This document shows positions 43,934-54,879 of a stretch of DNA of 64,000 nucleotides, piece by piece; position 1 is the first letter of the stretch; each line of letters begins with the position of its first letter. Position numbers and translations under genes: made by a program. Below the pieces are notes generated by a model. The model ran no database searches. It saw only the letters and a list, made by a program, of their open reading frames with translations, and was not told the DNA's origin. Source of the DNA: VRUE01 sp963814915. GTDB lineage: Bacteria; Actinomycetota; Thermoleophilia; Solirubrobacterales; 70-9. The DNA is taken from contig CAWFEI010000014.1 of NCBI GenBank assembly GCA_963814915.1, positions 1 to 64,000 on the forward strand, read 5' to 3'.

Positions 43934-44974
43934 TTGGAGGATTCGCTCTCATCCCAGCCGGGGCGCCGACCGCGCCCGCAGCGTCGTCCCGAACGCCAGC
44001 AGATCCTGCTGCGCCGCGGCCTCGCGCTCGGCGCCGGCCTGCTGATCCTGATCCTGATCGTGCTCGGCGTGCGCGGCTGCCTCAACGCGCGCAAGCACCG
44101 CGCCCTCAGCGACTACGCGCGCAACGTCACCCAGATCGTCGAAGAGACCGGCCAGACGAGCAAGTCGTTCTACGAAAAGCTCTCCGACCCCGGCAACCTC
44201 TCGGTGACCGAGTTCGTCGCCGAGGTCAACGCCGACCGCAGCGCGATGGACAACTACGTCGCCCGCGTCAACGGCCTCGACACGCCCGGCGACATGGGCG
44301 ATGCCCAGAGCACGCTCGAGTTGGTCTACGAGCTGCGCGGCAGCGCGATGACCGAAATCGCCAACAAGGTCAGCACCGCACTCGGCGAAGTCGGCTCGGA
44401 GAAAGCGACCGAAGCGATCGCCCGGCAGATGGGCGTGCTGGCCGCGAGTGACGTCCTCTACACCCAGGTCGCCCGACCCGAAATCGACGGGGTGCTGGCC
44501 GACAACGGAATCGAGGGCGACGACGTGCCGAAGAGCAGCTTCGTCCCCGACGGGATCAAGTGGCTCGACGAGGGCCAGGTCAGCTCGGCGCTCGGCTCGG
44601 TCAGCGGCTCCAGCGGCGGCAGCGCGACACCGGGAGTGCACGGGCTCGGCCTGCTCTCGACCAGCGTCAACGGCACCGAACTGGCGGCTGAAGAAACCAC
44701 CTCGGTCGCGGTTGAAGAAACCCCGGAAGTCGAAGTCCAGGTGCAGAACCAGGGCGAATCGACCGAGAACGGGATCACGGTCTCGGTCACCGTGAACGGC
44801 AAAACGCTGAGCGGCGACATCAACAGCATCGAAGCGGGAGAAACGGAAACCGTGACGATCCCGCTGACGCCGGCGCCGAAGGGCGAAGCGACCCTAGAAG
44901 TCGAAGCCGAGCCGGTCCCCGGCGAGGAAGTCGCAGACAACAACGAAGCGACCTACACCGTCGTCTTCGAATAG
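43934..44974 (+). CDS. Membrane-anchored protein with CARDB-like C-terminus
   Basis: About 346 residues. An Arg-rich cytoplasmic start (GRRPRPQRRPERQQ) precedes one helix (GLALGAGLLILILIVLGV), then a helical extracellular region (about residues 55-215), a Gly/Ser linker, and a beta domain resembling CARDB (VEVQVQNQGESTENGITVSV, ETVTIPLTPAP, VPGEEVADNNEATYTV). No start with a ribosome site is visible; TTG 43934 is proposed because the frame upstream reads through the kinase promoter. A CATACT at 43918-43923 could be the -10 of a near-leaderless transcript. It is divergent from the compact kinase gene and 4 bp upstream of pheA. Its function is unknown; an envelope role is likely. Confidence 0.65.
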   Translation: MEDSLSSQPGRRPRPQRRPERQQILLRRGLALGAGLLILILIVLGVRGCLNARKHRALSDYARNVTQIVEETGQTSKSFYEKLSDPGNLSVTEFVAEVNADRSAMDNYVARVNGLDTPGDMGDAQSTLELVYELRGSAMTEIANKVSTALGEVGSEKATEAIARQMGVLAASDVLYTQVARPEIDGVLADNGIEGDDVPKSSFVPDGIKWLDEGQVSSALGSVSGSSGGSATPGVHGLGLLSTSVNGTELAAEETTSVAVEETPEVEVQVQNQGESTENGITVSVTVNGKTLSGDINSIEAGETETVTIPLTPAPKGEATLEVEAEPVPGEEVADNNEATYTVVFE

Positions 44975-44978
44975 CGCG

Positions 44979-45812
44979 ATGAAGGTCGCCTTCCTCGGCC
45001 CCGCGGGCACCTTCACCGAAGACGCCCTGCGCGAGGCGTCGGGCAGCCAGGAGGTCGAGGCGCTGCGCACGCCGACCGTCCACGACGCGATCGTCGCCGT
45101 CGAGCGCGGCGAGGCCGAGCGGGCGCTGGTCCCGTTCGAGAACTCGATCGAGGGCTCGGTGCGCAGCACGCTCGACACGCTCGCCTTCGACACGACCGCG
45201 GTGACGATCGCCGGCGAGCACGACTTCCCGGTCCACGCCCACCTGATCGCCCGCGAGGGCGTCGAGCTGGGCGAGGTGGCGGCCGTCCTCTCCCACCCGC
45301 AGCCGCTCGCCCAGTGCGCCGGGTTCCTGCGCGAGCATCTGCCGGGGATCGAACGGCGCAGCGTCAGCAGCACCGCCGAGGCCGTGCGCATGGTCGGGGA
45401 GTCGGTGCGGCCCTGGGCGGCGATCGGCGCTCGCGCCGCCGCCGACCTCTACGGCTGCGCGGTCCTGCGCGAAGGGATCGAGGACTCCGCCGACAACGTC
45501 ACCCGCTTCGTCTGGATCGCCCCGAGCGGCACCGATGTCCCCCAGGGGGGGCCCTCGCGCACCTCACTGGTCTTCTCCGAGCTGGGGGAGGACCACCCCG
45601 GCGCTCTGGTCGACGCGCTGCGCGAGTTTTCCGATCGCGGCGTCAACCTGAGCCGGATCGAGTCGCGCCCGGCGCGGCAGGGGCTCGGCCGCTACATGTT
45701 CTTCTGCGACCTCGAAGGAGCGGTCGCCGACGCGCCCGTGGCCGAGGCGCTGGAGGCCCTGCGGGCGAAGGCCGAGAGTGTGCGGATTCTCGGCTCGTAT
45801 CCGATCGGGTAG
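44979..45812 (+). CDS. pheA: Prephenate dehydratase
   Basis: Converts prephenate to phenylpyruvate in phenylalanine synthesis. The 277-residue monofunctional protein has the catalytic domain (FLGPAGTFTEDAL at the N-terminus, VPFENSIEGSVRSTLD, and the conserved Thr motif DNVTRFVWI near residue 168) followed by an ACT regulatory domain (RTSLVFSELGEDHPGALVDA, RIESRP). The latter suggests feedback control by phenylalanine. The ATG is at 44979. It lies close behind the CARDB-like gene and 27 bp ahead of the HNH nuclease gene. Confidence 0.94.
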   Translation: MKVAFLGPAGTFTEDALREASGSQEVEALRTPTVHDAIVAVERGEAERALVPFENSIEGSVRSTLDTLAFDTTAVTIAGEHDFPVHAHLIAREGVELGEVAAVLSHPQPLAQCAGFLREHLPGIERRSVSSTAEAVRMVGESVRPWAAIGARAAADLYGCAVLREGIEDSADNVTRFVWIAPSGTDVPQGGPSRTSLVFSELGEDHPGALVDALREFSDRGVNLSRIESRPARQGLGRYMFFCDLEGAVADAPVAEALEALRAKAESVRILGSYPIG

Positions 45813-45839
45813 GGCGCGTGCGTAGAATCACCGAGCAGG

Positions 45840-46346
45840 ATGGCACGGGTTCTTGTGCTCAATGCGACGTATGAGCCGATCAACGTCTGCACGTTGAGAA
45901 GGGCTGCTGTCTTGTTGCTGAAGGAGAAAGCTGAGCTATTGGAGCGGCGCAGCGGCGCGATCCACTCCGAGCACATGACGATGGAGCGGCCCGACGTGAT
46001 CCGCCTGGTCAGCTACGTGCGCGTGCCGCGCGAGGCGCACCGGCGCAAGATCACCAGGCGGGCTGTCCTCGCTCGTGACGCCTGGACCTGCCAGTACTGC
46101 GGCTCGACCAAATCCGGGCTGACGGTCGACCACGTGATCCCGCGCAGCCGCGGCGGCAAGTCGGTCTGGGGCAACATCGTCGCCGCCTGCGCGAGCTGCA
46201 ACCGGCGCAAGGGCAACCGCCTGCCCCACGAGATCCAGATGCACCCGAAGAACAGCCCGAAGGCGCCGGGCCCGAGCATCTTCATCCAGGTGGCGAGCCC
46301 GAAGATCCCGCCGGCCTGGCAGCAGTACCTGCCGGTGGCCGCCTGA
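45840..46346 (+). CDS. HNH endonuclease family protein
   Basis: A 168-residue protein with a C-terminal HNH nuclease fold: CQYCGSTKSG with a zinc-binding Cys pair, then TVDHVIPRSRGGKSVWGNIV, and CASCNRRKGNRLP with the second Cys pair. The N-terminal 60 residues (ARVLVLNATYEPINVCTLRR, LLLKEKAELLE) match the group often placed near housekeeping genes in actinobacteria and cyanobacteria. The biological target is not established. The ATG is at 45840. It is not obviously part of the adjacent restriction-modification pair, which has different base composition. Confidence 0.85.
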   Translation: MARVLVLNATYEPINVCTLRRAAVLLLKEKAELLERRSGAIHSEHMTMERPDVIRLVSYVRVPREAHRRKITRRAVLARDAWTCQYCGSTKSGLTVDHVIPRSRGGKSVWGNIVAACASCNRRKGNRLPHEIQMHPKNSPKAPGPSIFIQVASPKIPPAWQQYLPVAA

Positions 46347-46404
46347 GGCCAGCGGACGTCCGTGCAAGGCCGTCCGAGCGGCCTGGCTATCGTTCCTGGC
46401 CACC

Positions 46405-47547
46405 ATGTTCGACGCTCAGATGACTCTCTCCGCGGGCTCGGGGACGATGGAGGACCCACGCTTCCTACGCGAGCAGCTGGTGACCTATATAGGGAACAAG
46501 CGGGCGTTGCTCAAACCAATCGAGGCGGCTGTCGCCAAGGCGTCTGGTGCTCTCGGCCGCCGACCGACGACGCTCGACGCGTTTGCCGGCAGCGGGGTCG
46601 TTTCGCGACTGCTGAAGTCGAAGGCTTCCCAGGTCATCTCCAACGACCTTGAGGCCTACAGCCGCATTCTGGGCGAATGCTTCCTCGCGAACCCTGACGA
46701 AGTGCCGTGGGACAGGCTGCGCGCGACGATCGCCTCGCTGAACGAGTTGGCGGATGCCACGCCCTCCGAAGACGGGTTCATCGAGCGTCTCTACGCGCCT
46801 GATGATGACGACGACATCCGCACCGGCGAGCGAGTCTTCTACACCCGCGACAACGCTCGCCGCCTCGACTTCTTCTCGACGCGTATCCGGGAGGTCGACC
46901 AAGATCTGCGGCCTTTCCTTCTCGGCCCGCTCCTTTCGGCGAGCTCAGTCCACGCGAACACTGCGGGCGTTTTCAAGGGCTTCTACAAGGACCGCGAAAC
47001 CGGCATAGGAAAGTTTGGCGGGAAGGGCGCCGACGCGCTCCGCCGGATCAAGGGGACCATCAGGCTCCGGGAGCCCGTTATGAGCTGCCATCGGTGCCCG
47101 TTCGAGGTACTGCAGAGCGATGCAAATACCCTGCCAGATCTGATCGAGCGCGAGGTCGACCTCGCCTATCTCGACCCCCCGTACAATCAGCATCCGTACG
47201 GATCGAACTACTTCATGCTCAATCTGCTCGTCGACTACAGCGAGCCGAGCGAGATCAGTTCGGTTTCGGGCATTCCGACCACTTGGCAGCGCTCCGGATA
47301 CAACGTGCGGCGACGCGCGGAGGCGCTCCTGCAAGACCTGGTCTTTCGGATCCCAGCGCGATTCCTGCTGGTCTCGTTCAACGACGAGGGCTTCGTCGCC
47401 CCGGAAAAGATGCTCGCCATGCTCAGCGAGGTCGGCAGCGTCGAGGAGTTCCGGACGACGTACAACACCTACCGCGGCAGTCGCAATCTATCTGCCCGAA
47501 ACCTCCACGTCACCGAGCATTTGTATCTCGTGGATCGCGGGGCCTGA
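46405..47547 (+). CDS. D12-class DNA adenine methyltransferase
   Basis: A 380-residue N6-adenine methyltransferase of the alpha (D12) order. Motif X is YIGNKRALLKP near residues 28-38, the AdoMet motif I is LDAFAGSGVVSRLL near 58-71, and catalytic motif IV is DLAYLDPPYNQHPYG near 252-266. It would protect host DNA against the nuclease encoded 3 bp downstream. The pair sits between the HNH gene and gyrA and is less GC-rich, with codons rare in neighbours, so recent acquisition is likely. The recognition sequence cannot be read from the protein, but partner similarity suggests an AATT-containing site. Confidence 0.87.
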   Translation: MFDAQMTLSAGSGTMEDPRFLREQLVTYIGNKRALLKPIEAAVAKASGALGRRPTTLDAFAGSGVVSRLLKSKASQVISNDLEAYSRILGECFLANPDEVPWDRLRATIASLNELADATPSEDGFIERLYAPDDDDDIRTGERVFYTRDNARRLDFFSTRIREVDQDLRPFLLGPLLSASSVHANTAGVFKGFYKDRETGIGKFGGKGADALRRIKGTIRLREPVMSCHRCPFEVLQSDANTLPDLIEREVDLAYLDPPYNQHPYGSNYFMLNLLVDYSEPSEISSVSGIPTTWQRSGYNVRRRAEALLQDLVFRIPARFLLVSFNDEGFVAPEKMLAMLSEVGSVEEFRTTYNTYRGSRNLSARNLHVTEHLYLVDRGA

Positions 47548-47550
47548 TCG

Positions 47551-48260
47551 TTGGCTGAGAAGCACCGCCTGCGCCTGAACCGCGCCGGGACGATCATCAA
47601 CACGACGTCTCGCCAGCAGGAGTCGACGCTCGGCAAGGCGTTGAAGGTCGCAACCGCCGAGCTCTTAGACCAGTTCGACTTGGAGCTGGTCCACAAAAAG
47701 CGCTGGTTCCTCTCGGACATCGTCGATCGCCTTTCCGCAGAGTTCCCGGATGTCGACTTCTACACGCCTTCCCCCAAGGCGTCGATGAATCCGGACGGCG
47801 GCGTCCTCTCGATCACGGACCACGAAGGCGGCGAGTATCCGATCTTGGTGTCGGAGGCGAAGAACCAAGGGACGAACGACCTCAGGCTGGCCGAAGGCAA
47901 GAAGCCCCAAGCAAAGGGCAACGCGATCGAGCGGCTGGGCAAGAACGTCATCGGGATTCGCACGGCGATGCTCACCGAGCGCATCGTCCCCTTCGTCTGC
48001 TTCGGCTACGGCGCCGACTTCGCCGAAGGGAGCTCGATACTCGATCGCGTAGCGACCATCGCGATGTTCGGCGAGCTGAATCGGATCGACGTGGTCGGCG
48101 GCAGCAACCAAGATCCGTTCAACCGGGGCAGCTTCTTCTTCCGTCGAGACGAGTGGACGAAGGACGAGATGGCGAAGATACTCGCCGAGGTTGGACGGCG
48201 GAGCATCCACTACTACCTCGCGCAGTACGGCGAAGGCCACTTTCGCCCCGCCTCAGCCGC

Positions 48261-48264
<4 letters not shown>
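47551..48264 (+). CDS. EcoRI-like type II restriction endonuclease
   Basis: A 237-residue PD-(D/E)XK nuclease resembling EcoRI. NPDGGVLSI near residues 80-88 supplies the Asp, and ILVSEAKNQGTNDLRLAEGKK near 99-119 supplies Glu-x-Lys in the same context as the EcoRI VAEAKHQGKD segment. GNAIERLGKNVIGI follows, as in EcoRI. Translation starts at TTG 47551, three bases after the methylase stop, so the methylase is made first. Its TAG (48262-48264) overlaps the gyrA TAG in the shared palindrome CTAG. GAATTC is the expected target but is unproven; GAATTC does occur in the window, so protection would be needed. Confidence 0.82.
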
Positions 48265-50762
<2,498 letters not shown>

Positions 50763-50903
50763 CAGATTTCAACCCCCACCCTGGGCGTGAAAACCAAGCA
50801 GTTCGGGGGATGCAGGGAGGGCGGTGAGGGGAGCGCACTTTCGGTGCGTGACCCGATCCGACCGACCGAAGACCCCGAAATGCGCCGGTTTGCAGCGTCC
50901 AGG

Positions 50904-53345
50904 CTAGACATCGAGGAATTTCACGTCCTTGGCGTTCGACTCGATGAAGTCGCGGCGCGGGCCGACCTGATCCCCCATCAGCATCGAGAAGATCTGGTCG
51001 GCGGCGGTCGCGTCGTCGAGCGTGACGCGGGCGAGCGTCCGGGTCGCCGGGTCCATCGTCGTCTCGCGCAGTTGGTCCGCGTTCATCTCGCCGAGGCCCT
51101 TGAACCGCGTCAGCTGGACCCCGTGGCGGGCCAGTTCGATCACGGCCGGGCGCAGCGTCTGGAAGGAGAGCGCCTCGGCGGTGCGGCCGGAGTAGCGCAC
51201 CTCGAACGGCGGGCGGCCGACCTGCTTGAGCAGAGCGGCGTGGACCGCGGCAAATTTGCGGTAGTCGTTGTGCTCGAACAGCTCGCGTGGCAGGCGATGG
51301 GTCCGCGCCAGCCCGCTCTTGCGTTCAATCGCCTTGACGACCAGCCCGGCTTCCTCTGAGTCCTCAACGATCTCGGTGTCGAAGGGCTCGCCCTCGGTCG
51401 CCTCGGCGGAGAGCACCTTGCGGGCGCCGGCCACCGTCGCCACCTCTTCGTCGAGCAGGCTCGACTCCTCGAGGAAGCGCAGGGTCTCGTGCCCGAACTC
51501 CGCCTGCAGCGACGAGCTCCAGCCCTCGTACTCTTTCGCCCGCCGGGTGTAGGCCTGCCAGCGGCTCTTGCTCAGCTTCGTCGCCTTGCCGTTGGCGTCG
51601 ACGACCTCGATCTCCTCGATCTTGTCGCGCAGCAACAGCTCTTCCAATTCGGACTCGCGCTCCAGATAGGTCTCCTGGTTGCCCTGCTTGACGCGGTAGA
51701 GGGGCGGTTTGGCGATGTAGACGTAGCCGGCGTCGATCAACTCCGGCATCTGCCGGTAGAGGAAGGTCAGCACCAGCGTGCGGATATGCGCGCCGTCGAC
51801 GTCGGCATCGGTCGCCATGACGATTTTGTGGTACCTCGCGTCCTCGAGGTTGAACTCTTCGTGCACGCCGGTGCCGATCGCCGTGATCAGCGCCTGCACC
51901 TCGTTATTGGCGAGCACCTTGTCGATGCGGCTCTTCTCGACGTTGATGATCTTGCCGCGCAGCGGCAGCACCGCCTGGGTCGAGCGGTCGCGCGCCTGCT
52001 TGGCCGAGCCGCCGGCGGAGTCGCCCTCGACCACGAAGATCTCGGCGTCGCGCGGGTCCTTGACCGTGCAGTCGGCGAGCTTGCCGGGCAGGGTCGAGTT
52101 CTCCAGCGCGGACTTGCGCCTGGTCAGGTCGCGCGCTTTGCGGGCCGCGTCGCGGGCGCGCGAGGCGTCGATCGCCTTGGTGATGATCCGCCGCGCCTCG
52201 CCGGGGTTCTCCTCGAGGAACTCGGCCAGTTTGCGGTTGACCGTCTCCTCGACCAGGCCGCGGATCGGTGGGTTGCCGAGTTTGGTCTTGGTCTGGCCCT
52301 CGAACTGCGGGTCGTGCAGCTTGACCGAGATCACCGCGGTCAGGCCCTCGCGCACATCCTCGCCGCCCAGGTTCCCGTCTTTCTCTTTGAGCAGGCCTTT
52401 GTTGCGAGCGTAGGCGTTCAGCGTCCGGGTCAGGGCGGAGCGGAAGCCGGAGAGGTGGGAGCCGCCCTCGTGGGTGTTGATGTTGTTCGCGAAGCTGAAG
52501 ATCGACTCCTGGTAGGAGTTGTTCCACTGCATCGCCACCTCGACCTGGCCGTCCTCCTCCTCGCCTTCGAAGAAGATCGTCTTCGGATGCAGGGTGTCCT
52601 TGTTCTCGTTGAGATGGCGGACGAAGTCCTCGATGCCGCCCTCGTACTGGAAGGTGACGCTGTTGGTCTGGCCGCGCTCGTCGACCAGTTCGATCTTCAA
52701 ACTGCGGGTCAGGAAGGCCGTCTCGCGGAGTCGCTCGGCGAGGGTTTGGAAATCGAACTCGACCTCCTCGAAGACCTCGGGGTCGGGCTGGAAAGTGATC
52801 GCCGTGCCGTGGTCCTTGCTGGCCGCACCCTTGGCAAGGTCGGCCTGCGGTTTGCCGCGCTCGTAATCCTGCGTCCAGACGTTGCCGTCGGTTTGGATTT
52901 CGAGGTGCAGGTGCTCGGAGAGCGCGTTGACGACGGAGACGCCGACGCCGTGCAGGCCACCGGAGACCTTGTAGCCGCCGCCGTCGCCGAACTTGCCGCC
53001 CGCGTGGAGGACGGTGAGGACGACCTCGGCCGCCGGCCGGCCCTCCTTCTCCATCGTCCCCACCGGAATGCCGCGACCGTTGTCGGTGACGGTGCAACTG
53101 TCGTCCGGGTGCAGGACCACCCGCACTTCGTCGCAGTGCCCGGCGATCGCCTCGTCGACCGAGTTGTCGACGACCTCGTAGACGAGGTGATGAAGCCCGC
53201 GCGGCCCGGTCGAGCCGATGTACATACCGGGTCGCTTGCGAACGGCTTCGAGGCCCTCGAGGACGGTGATGTCCTGGGCGCCGTAGGAGTCTCCTCCGCC
53301 GGCGTTCTCATTCGTTTTCGGCAACTGGTCCTTTCCGCGTCTCAC
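50904..53345 (-). CDS. gyrB: DNA gyrase subunit B (long form)
   Basis: The ATPase subunit, 813 residues. GHKL motifs are VVDNSVDEAIAG, TDNGRGIPVG and GGLHGVGVSVVNAL. The TOPRIM motifs are FVVEGDSAGGSAKQ and ATDADVDGAHIRTL, and the tail has RFKGLGEMNADQL. It exceeds typical actinobacterial GyrB because of about 170 extra residues between TOPRIM and the tail (from about GWSSSLQAEFGHETL to RHGVQLT), as in the long enterobacterial form. It starts at GTG 53345. The ribosome site AGGAGG (53358-53363) touches a 9-bp inverted repeat that may control translation. Confidence 0.96.
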   Translation of the reverse strand: MRRGKDQLPKTNENAGGGDSYGAQDITVLEGLEAVRKRPGMYIGSTGPRGLHHLVYEVVDNSVDEAIAGHCDEVRVVLHPDDSCTVTDNGRGIPVGTMEKEGRPAAEVVLTVLHAGGKFGDGGGYKVSGGLHGVGVSVVNALSEHLHLEIQTDGNVWTQDYERGKPQADLAKGAASKDHGTAITFQPDPEVFEEVEFDFQTLAERLRETAFLTRSLKIELVDERGQTNSVTFQYEGGIEDFVRHLNENKDTLHPKTIFFEGEEEDGQVEVAMQWNNSYQESIFSFANNINTHEGGSHLSGFRSALTRTLNAYARNKGLLKEKDGNLGGEDVREGLTAVISVKLHDPQFEGQTKTKLGNPPIRGLVEETVNRKLAEFLEENPGEARRIITKAIDASRARDAARKARDLTRRKSALENSTLPGKLADCTVKDPRDAEIFVVEGDSAGGSAKQARDRSTQAVLPLRGKIINVEKSRIDKVLANNEVQALITAIGTGVHEEFNLEDARYHKIVMATDADVDGAHIRTLVLTFLYRQMPELIDAGYVYIAKPPLYRVKQGNQETYLERESELEELLLRDKIEEIEVVDANGKATKLSKSRWQAYTRRAKEYEGWSSSLQAEFGHETLRFLEESSLLDEEVATVAGARKVLSAEATEGEPFDTEIVEDSEEAGLVVKAIERKSGLARTHRLPRELFEHNDYRKFAAVHAALLKQVGRPPFEVRYSGRTAEALSFQTLRPAVIELARHGVQLTRFKGLGEMNADQLRETTMDPATRTLARVTLDDATAADQIFSMLMGDQVGPRRDFIESNAKDVKFLDV

Positions 53346-53350
53346 ACAAA

Positions 53351-53390
53351 GCCCCGACCTCCTAGCACTCTCGCCGCGCCGGGTCGGGGC
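53351..53390 (-). promoter_or_regulatory. Hairpin touching the gyrB ribosome site
   Basis: GCCCCGACC (53351-53359) and GGTCGGGGC (53382-53390) are a perfect 9-bp inverted repeat with a 22-base loop in the gyrB leader. On the transcript the last two bases of the AGGAGG ribosome site pair in this stem. It could lower gyrB translation or be altered by a bound factor. The rest of the gyrB-dciA spacer (53391-53481) holds no clear gene. Confidence 0.45.
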
Positions 53391-53481
53391 GAAAATCGAG
53401 TTGACATAAGGATACCAGTTCGGTCGCCCGGAAAACCTGGTCGCGAAGGCGAAAAGCCCTGCAAATCATGGGAAAACGTGA

Positions 53482-53787
53482 CTACTCCCCGGCGGCTTTC
53501 ACACGAAACCGCAAACTTTCCGGCGCGTCGTCGCCGAGGCGCTCGCGCAGGCGGGCCTGGAGTTGCGCCTGCATCAGGTCGAGCTCCTCGACCCAGACCG
53601 GATCGGTGCAGACGATCGTCACGGTTCCGTCGCGTTCGGAGGCCGGGCGGGCGGCGGCTGCGAGGCGCTCGCCGGCGACCTCGTCCCAGACCGCCTGCAC
53701 CGCCGCGAGGCGGGTCTTCGGCGCGGCGCGATCGAGGGCGGCGCGAAACGCCGAGGAGGCCGGGCGGGGGGCGCGGCGGCGACTCAC
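53482..53787 (-). CDS. dciA: DciA-like helicase-loading protein (DUF721)
   Basis: A 101-residue DUF721 protein. DciA helps load the replicative helicase DnaB in bacteria lacking DnaC. Recognised by the N-terminal AFRAALDRAAPKTRLAAVQA, VWDEVAGERLAAAARPASER, and the conserved TDPVWVEELDLMQAQLQARL with its Trp. It is shorter than many actinobacterial homologues, containing mostly the KH-like DUF721 domain. GTG 53787 overlaps the recF stop (GTGA at 53784-53787), so it is coupled to recF. Its place between recF and gyrB is the usual actinobacterial position. Confidence 0.87.
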   Translation of the reverse strand: MSRRRAPRPASSAFRAALDRAAPKTRLAAVQAVWDEVAGERLAAAARPASERDGTVTIVCTDPVWVEELDLMQAQLQARLRERLGDDAPESLRFRVKAAGE

Positions 53788-54872
53788 GCGGCGGCGCTGC
53801 GCACTACGTCGAAGGGCATCCGCACCATCCGCTCCAGGGCCCGGCGCGGGACCGACTCCTCGTCCGCGGCGGTGATCAGCGTCTGGCCTCCGCGCTCGAG
53901 CCGGTCGACGAGCCGCTCGCGCCGCTGCGGGTCGAGCTCGCTCATCACATCGTCGAGCAGCAGAAGGGGCGCGACCCTGTGGGCGCCGAGCAGCGCCTCG
54001 CGCTGGGCGAAGAGCAGGGCAAGCAGGGCGGCGCGCTGCTGTCCCTGCGATCCGTAGCGCCGCAATGACTTGTCTGCGGCAAGGATCTTCAGCTCGTCGA
54101 GGTGCGGGCCCCACGAACTGCGCCCCAGCCTCAGGTCCGCCTCGCGGCGCTCACCGAGCCCCGCCTCGATTTCCTCAGCCGAGCCGGCGGCGCGCGGCGC
54201 GTATTCGAGCGCTCCTCCCCCGGCAAGGCCGAGGTCGTCCGCGGCGGCGGCGAACGGGGGTGCCAGCTCGGCGACCGCCTCGCCCCGCGCGGCGGTCAGG
54301 GCGGCGGCGGCCTCAGCGAGGGCAGCGTCCCAGACCCCGAGGTCGCCGCCTCCGCCGCCGGCGGCGAGGCGGGCCACCAATGCGTTGCGTTGGGCCAGCA
54401 CCTGGCCGTAGCGCCGGCGCAGACCGGCGCGCGAAGGCCAGCGGGCGGCGACATAGCTGTCGAGGTGGGCGCGGCGCTCGGCCGGAGGGCCCTTGACGAG
54501 GCTGAGCCGGTCCGGCGAGAAGACCGCGACCGGCGGGCGGTGACGCGCGAGGTCGGCGGGCTCGGCCGGACTGCCGTCGAGCAGGTGGCGGCGGCCCTCG
54601 CCGCGACTGACCGCGGCGAGCAGGCGATGCTCTATTCCGTCCGCGTCCCGCACGATGGCCTCGGCGCGGGCGAGCTGGCCTCCGAAGGGGATCAGCTCGC
54701 GGCGGTCGGAGGTGCGAAAGGAGCGACCGGTCAGGGCGAAGTAGAGCGCCTCGAGCAGGTTGGTCTTGCCGGCGCCGTTGGGCCCGACGAGACTGACGAT
54801 GCCCTCGCCCAGCGCGATCCGCACCTCGTCGAGGCTGCGCAGCGGCCTCGCTTCGATCGCGACTACGAGCAC
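53784..54872 (-). CDS. recF: RecF recombination/repair ATPase
   Basis: A 362-residue SMC-like ATPase that loads RecA at single-strand gaps. Walker A GPNGAGKTNLLEAL is near residues 30-43, VFSPDRLSLVKGPPAERRAHLD near 115-136, and the signature plus Walker B GSQGQQRAALLALLFAQRE and LLLLDDVMSELDPQRRERL near 275-325. It starts at GTG 54872, 7 bp after the dnaN stop, in the order dnaA-dnaN-recF-dciA-gyrB-gyrA. Confidence 0.95.
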   Translation of the reverse strand: MLVVAIEARPLRSLDEVRIALGEGIVSLVGPNGAGKTNLLEALYFALTGRSFRTSDRRELIPFGGQLARAEAIVRDADGIEHRLLAAVSRGEGRRHLLDGSPAEPADLARHRPPVAVFSPDRLSLVKGPPAERRAHLDSYVAARWPSRAGLRRRYGQVLAQRNALVARLAAGGGGGDLGVWDAALAEAAAALTAARGEAVAELAPPFAAAADDLGLAGGGALEYAPRAAGSAEEIEAGLGERREADLRLGRSSWGPHLDELKILAADKSLRRYGSQGQQRAALLALLFAQREALLGAHRVAPLLLLDDVMSELDPQRRERLVDRLERGGQTLITAADEESVPRRALERMVRMPFDVVRSAAA

Positions 54873-54879
54873 CGCCGGC

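Noticed and set aside
50763..50903. TTCGGGG/CCCCGAA inverted repeat in the gyrA-gyrB spacer as another palindromic element
   Set aside because: Arms are only 7 bp, far apart, and without the inner TTTTTCG pair; likely chance in GC-rich DNA.
53507..53520. A second parS-like site, CTTTCACACGAAAC, near the dciA 3' end
   Set aside because: Only 11 of 14 matches, and the central CACGTG is lost, which ParB binding needs.
51489..54068. Plus-strand open frame of 859 codons opposite gyrB, dciA and recF
   Set aside because: Antisense to three confirmed genes and crosses their spacer; no start signal or domain.
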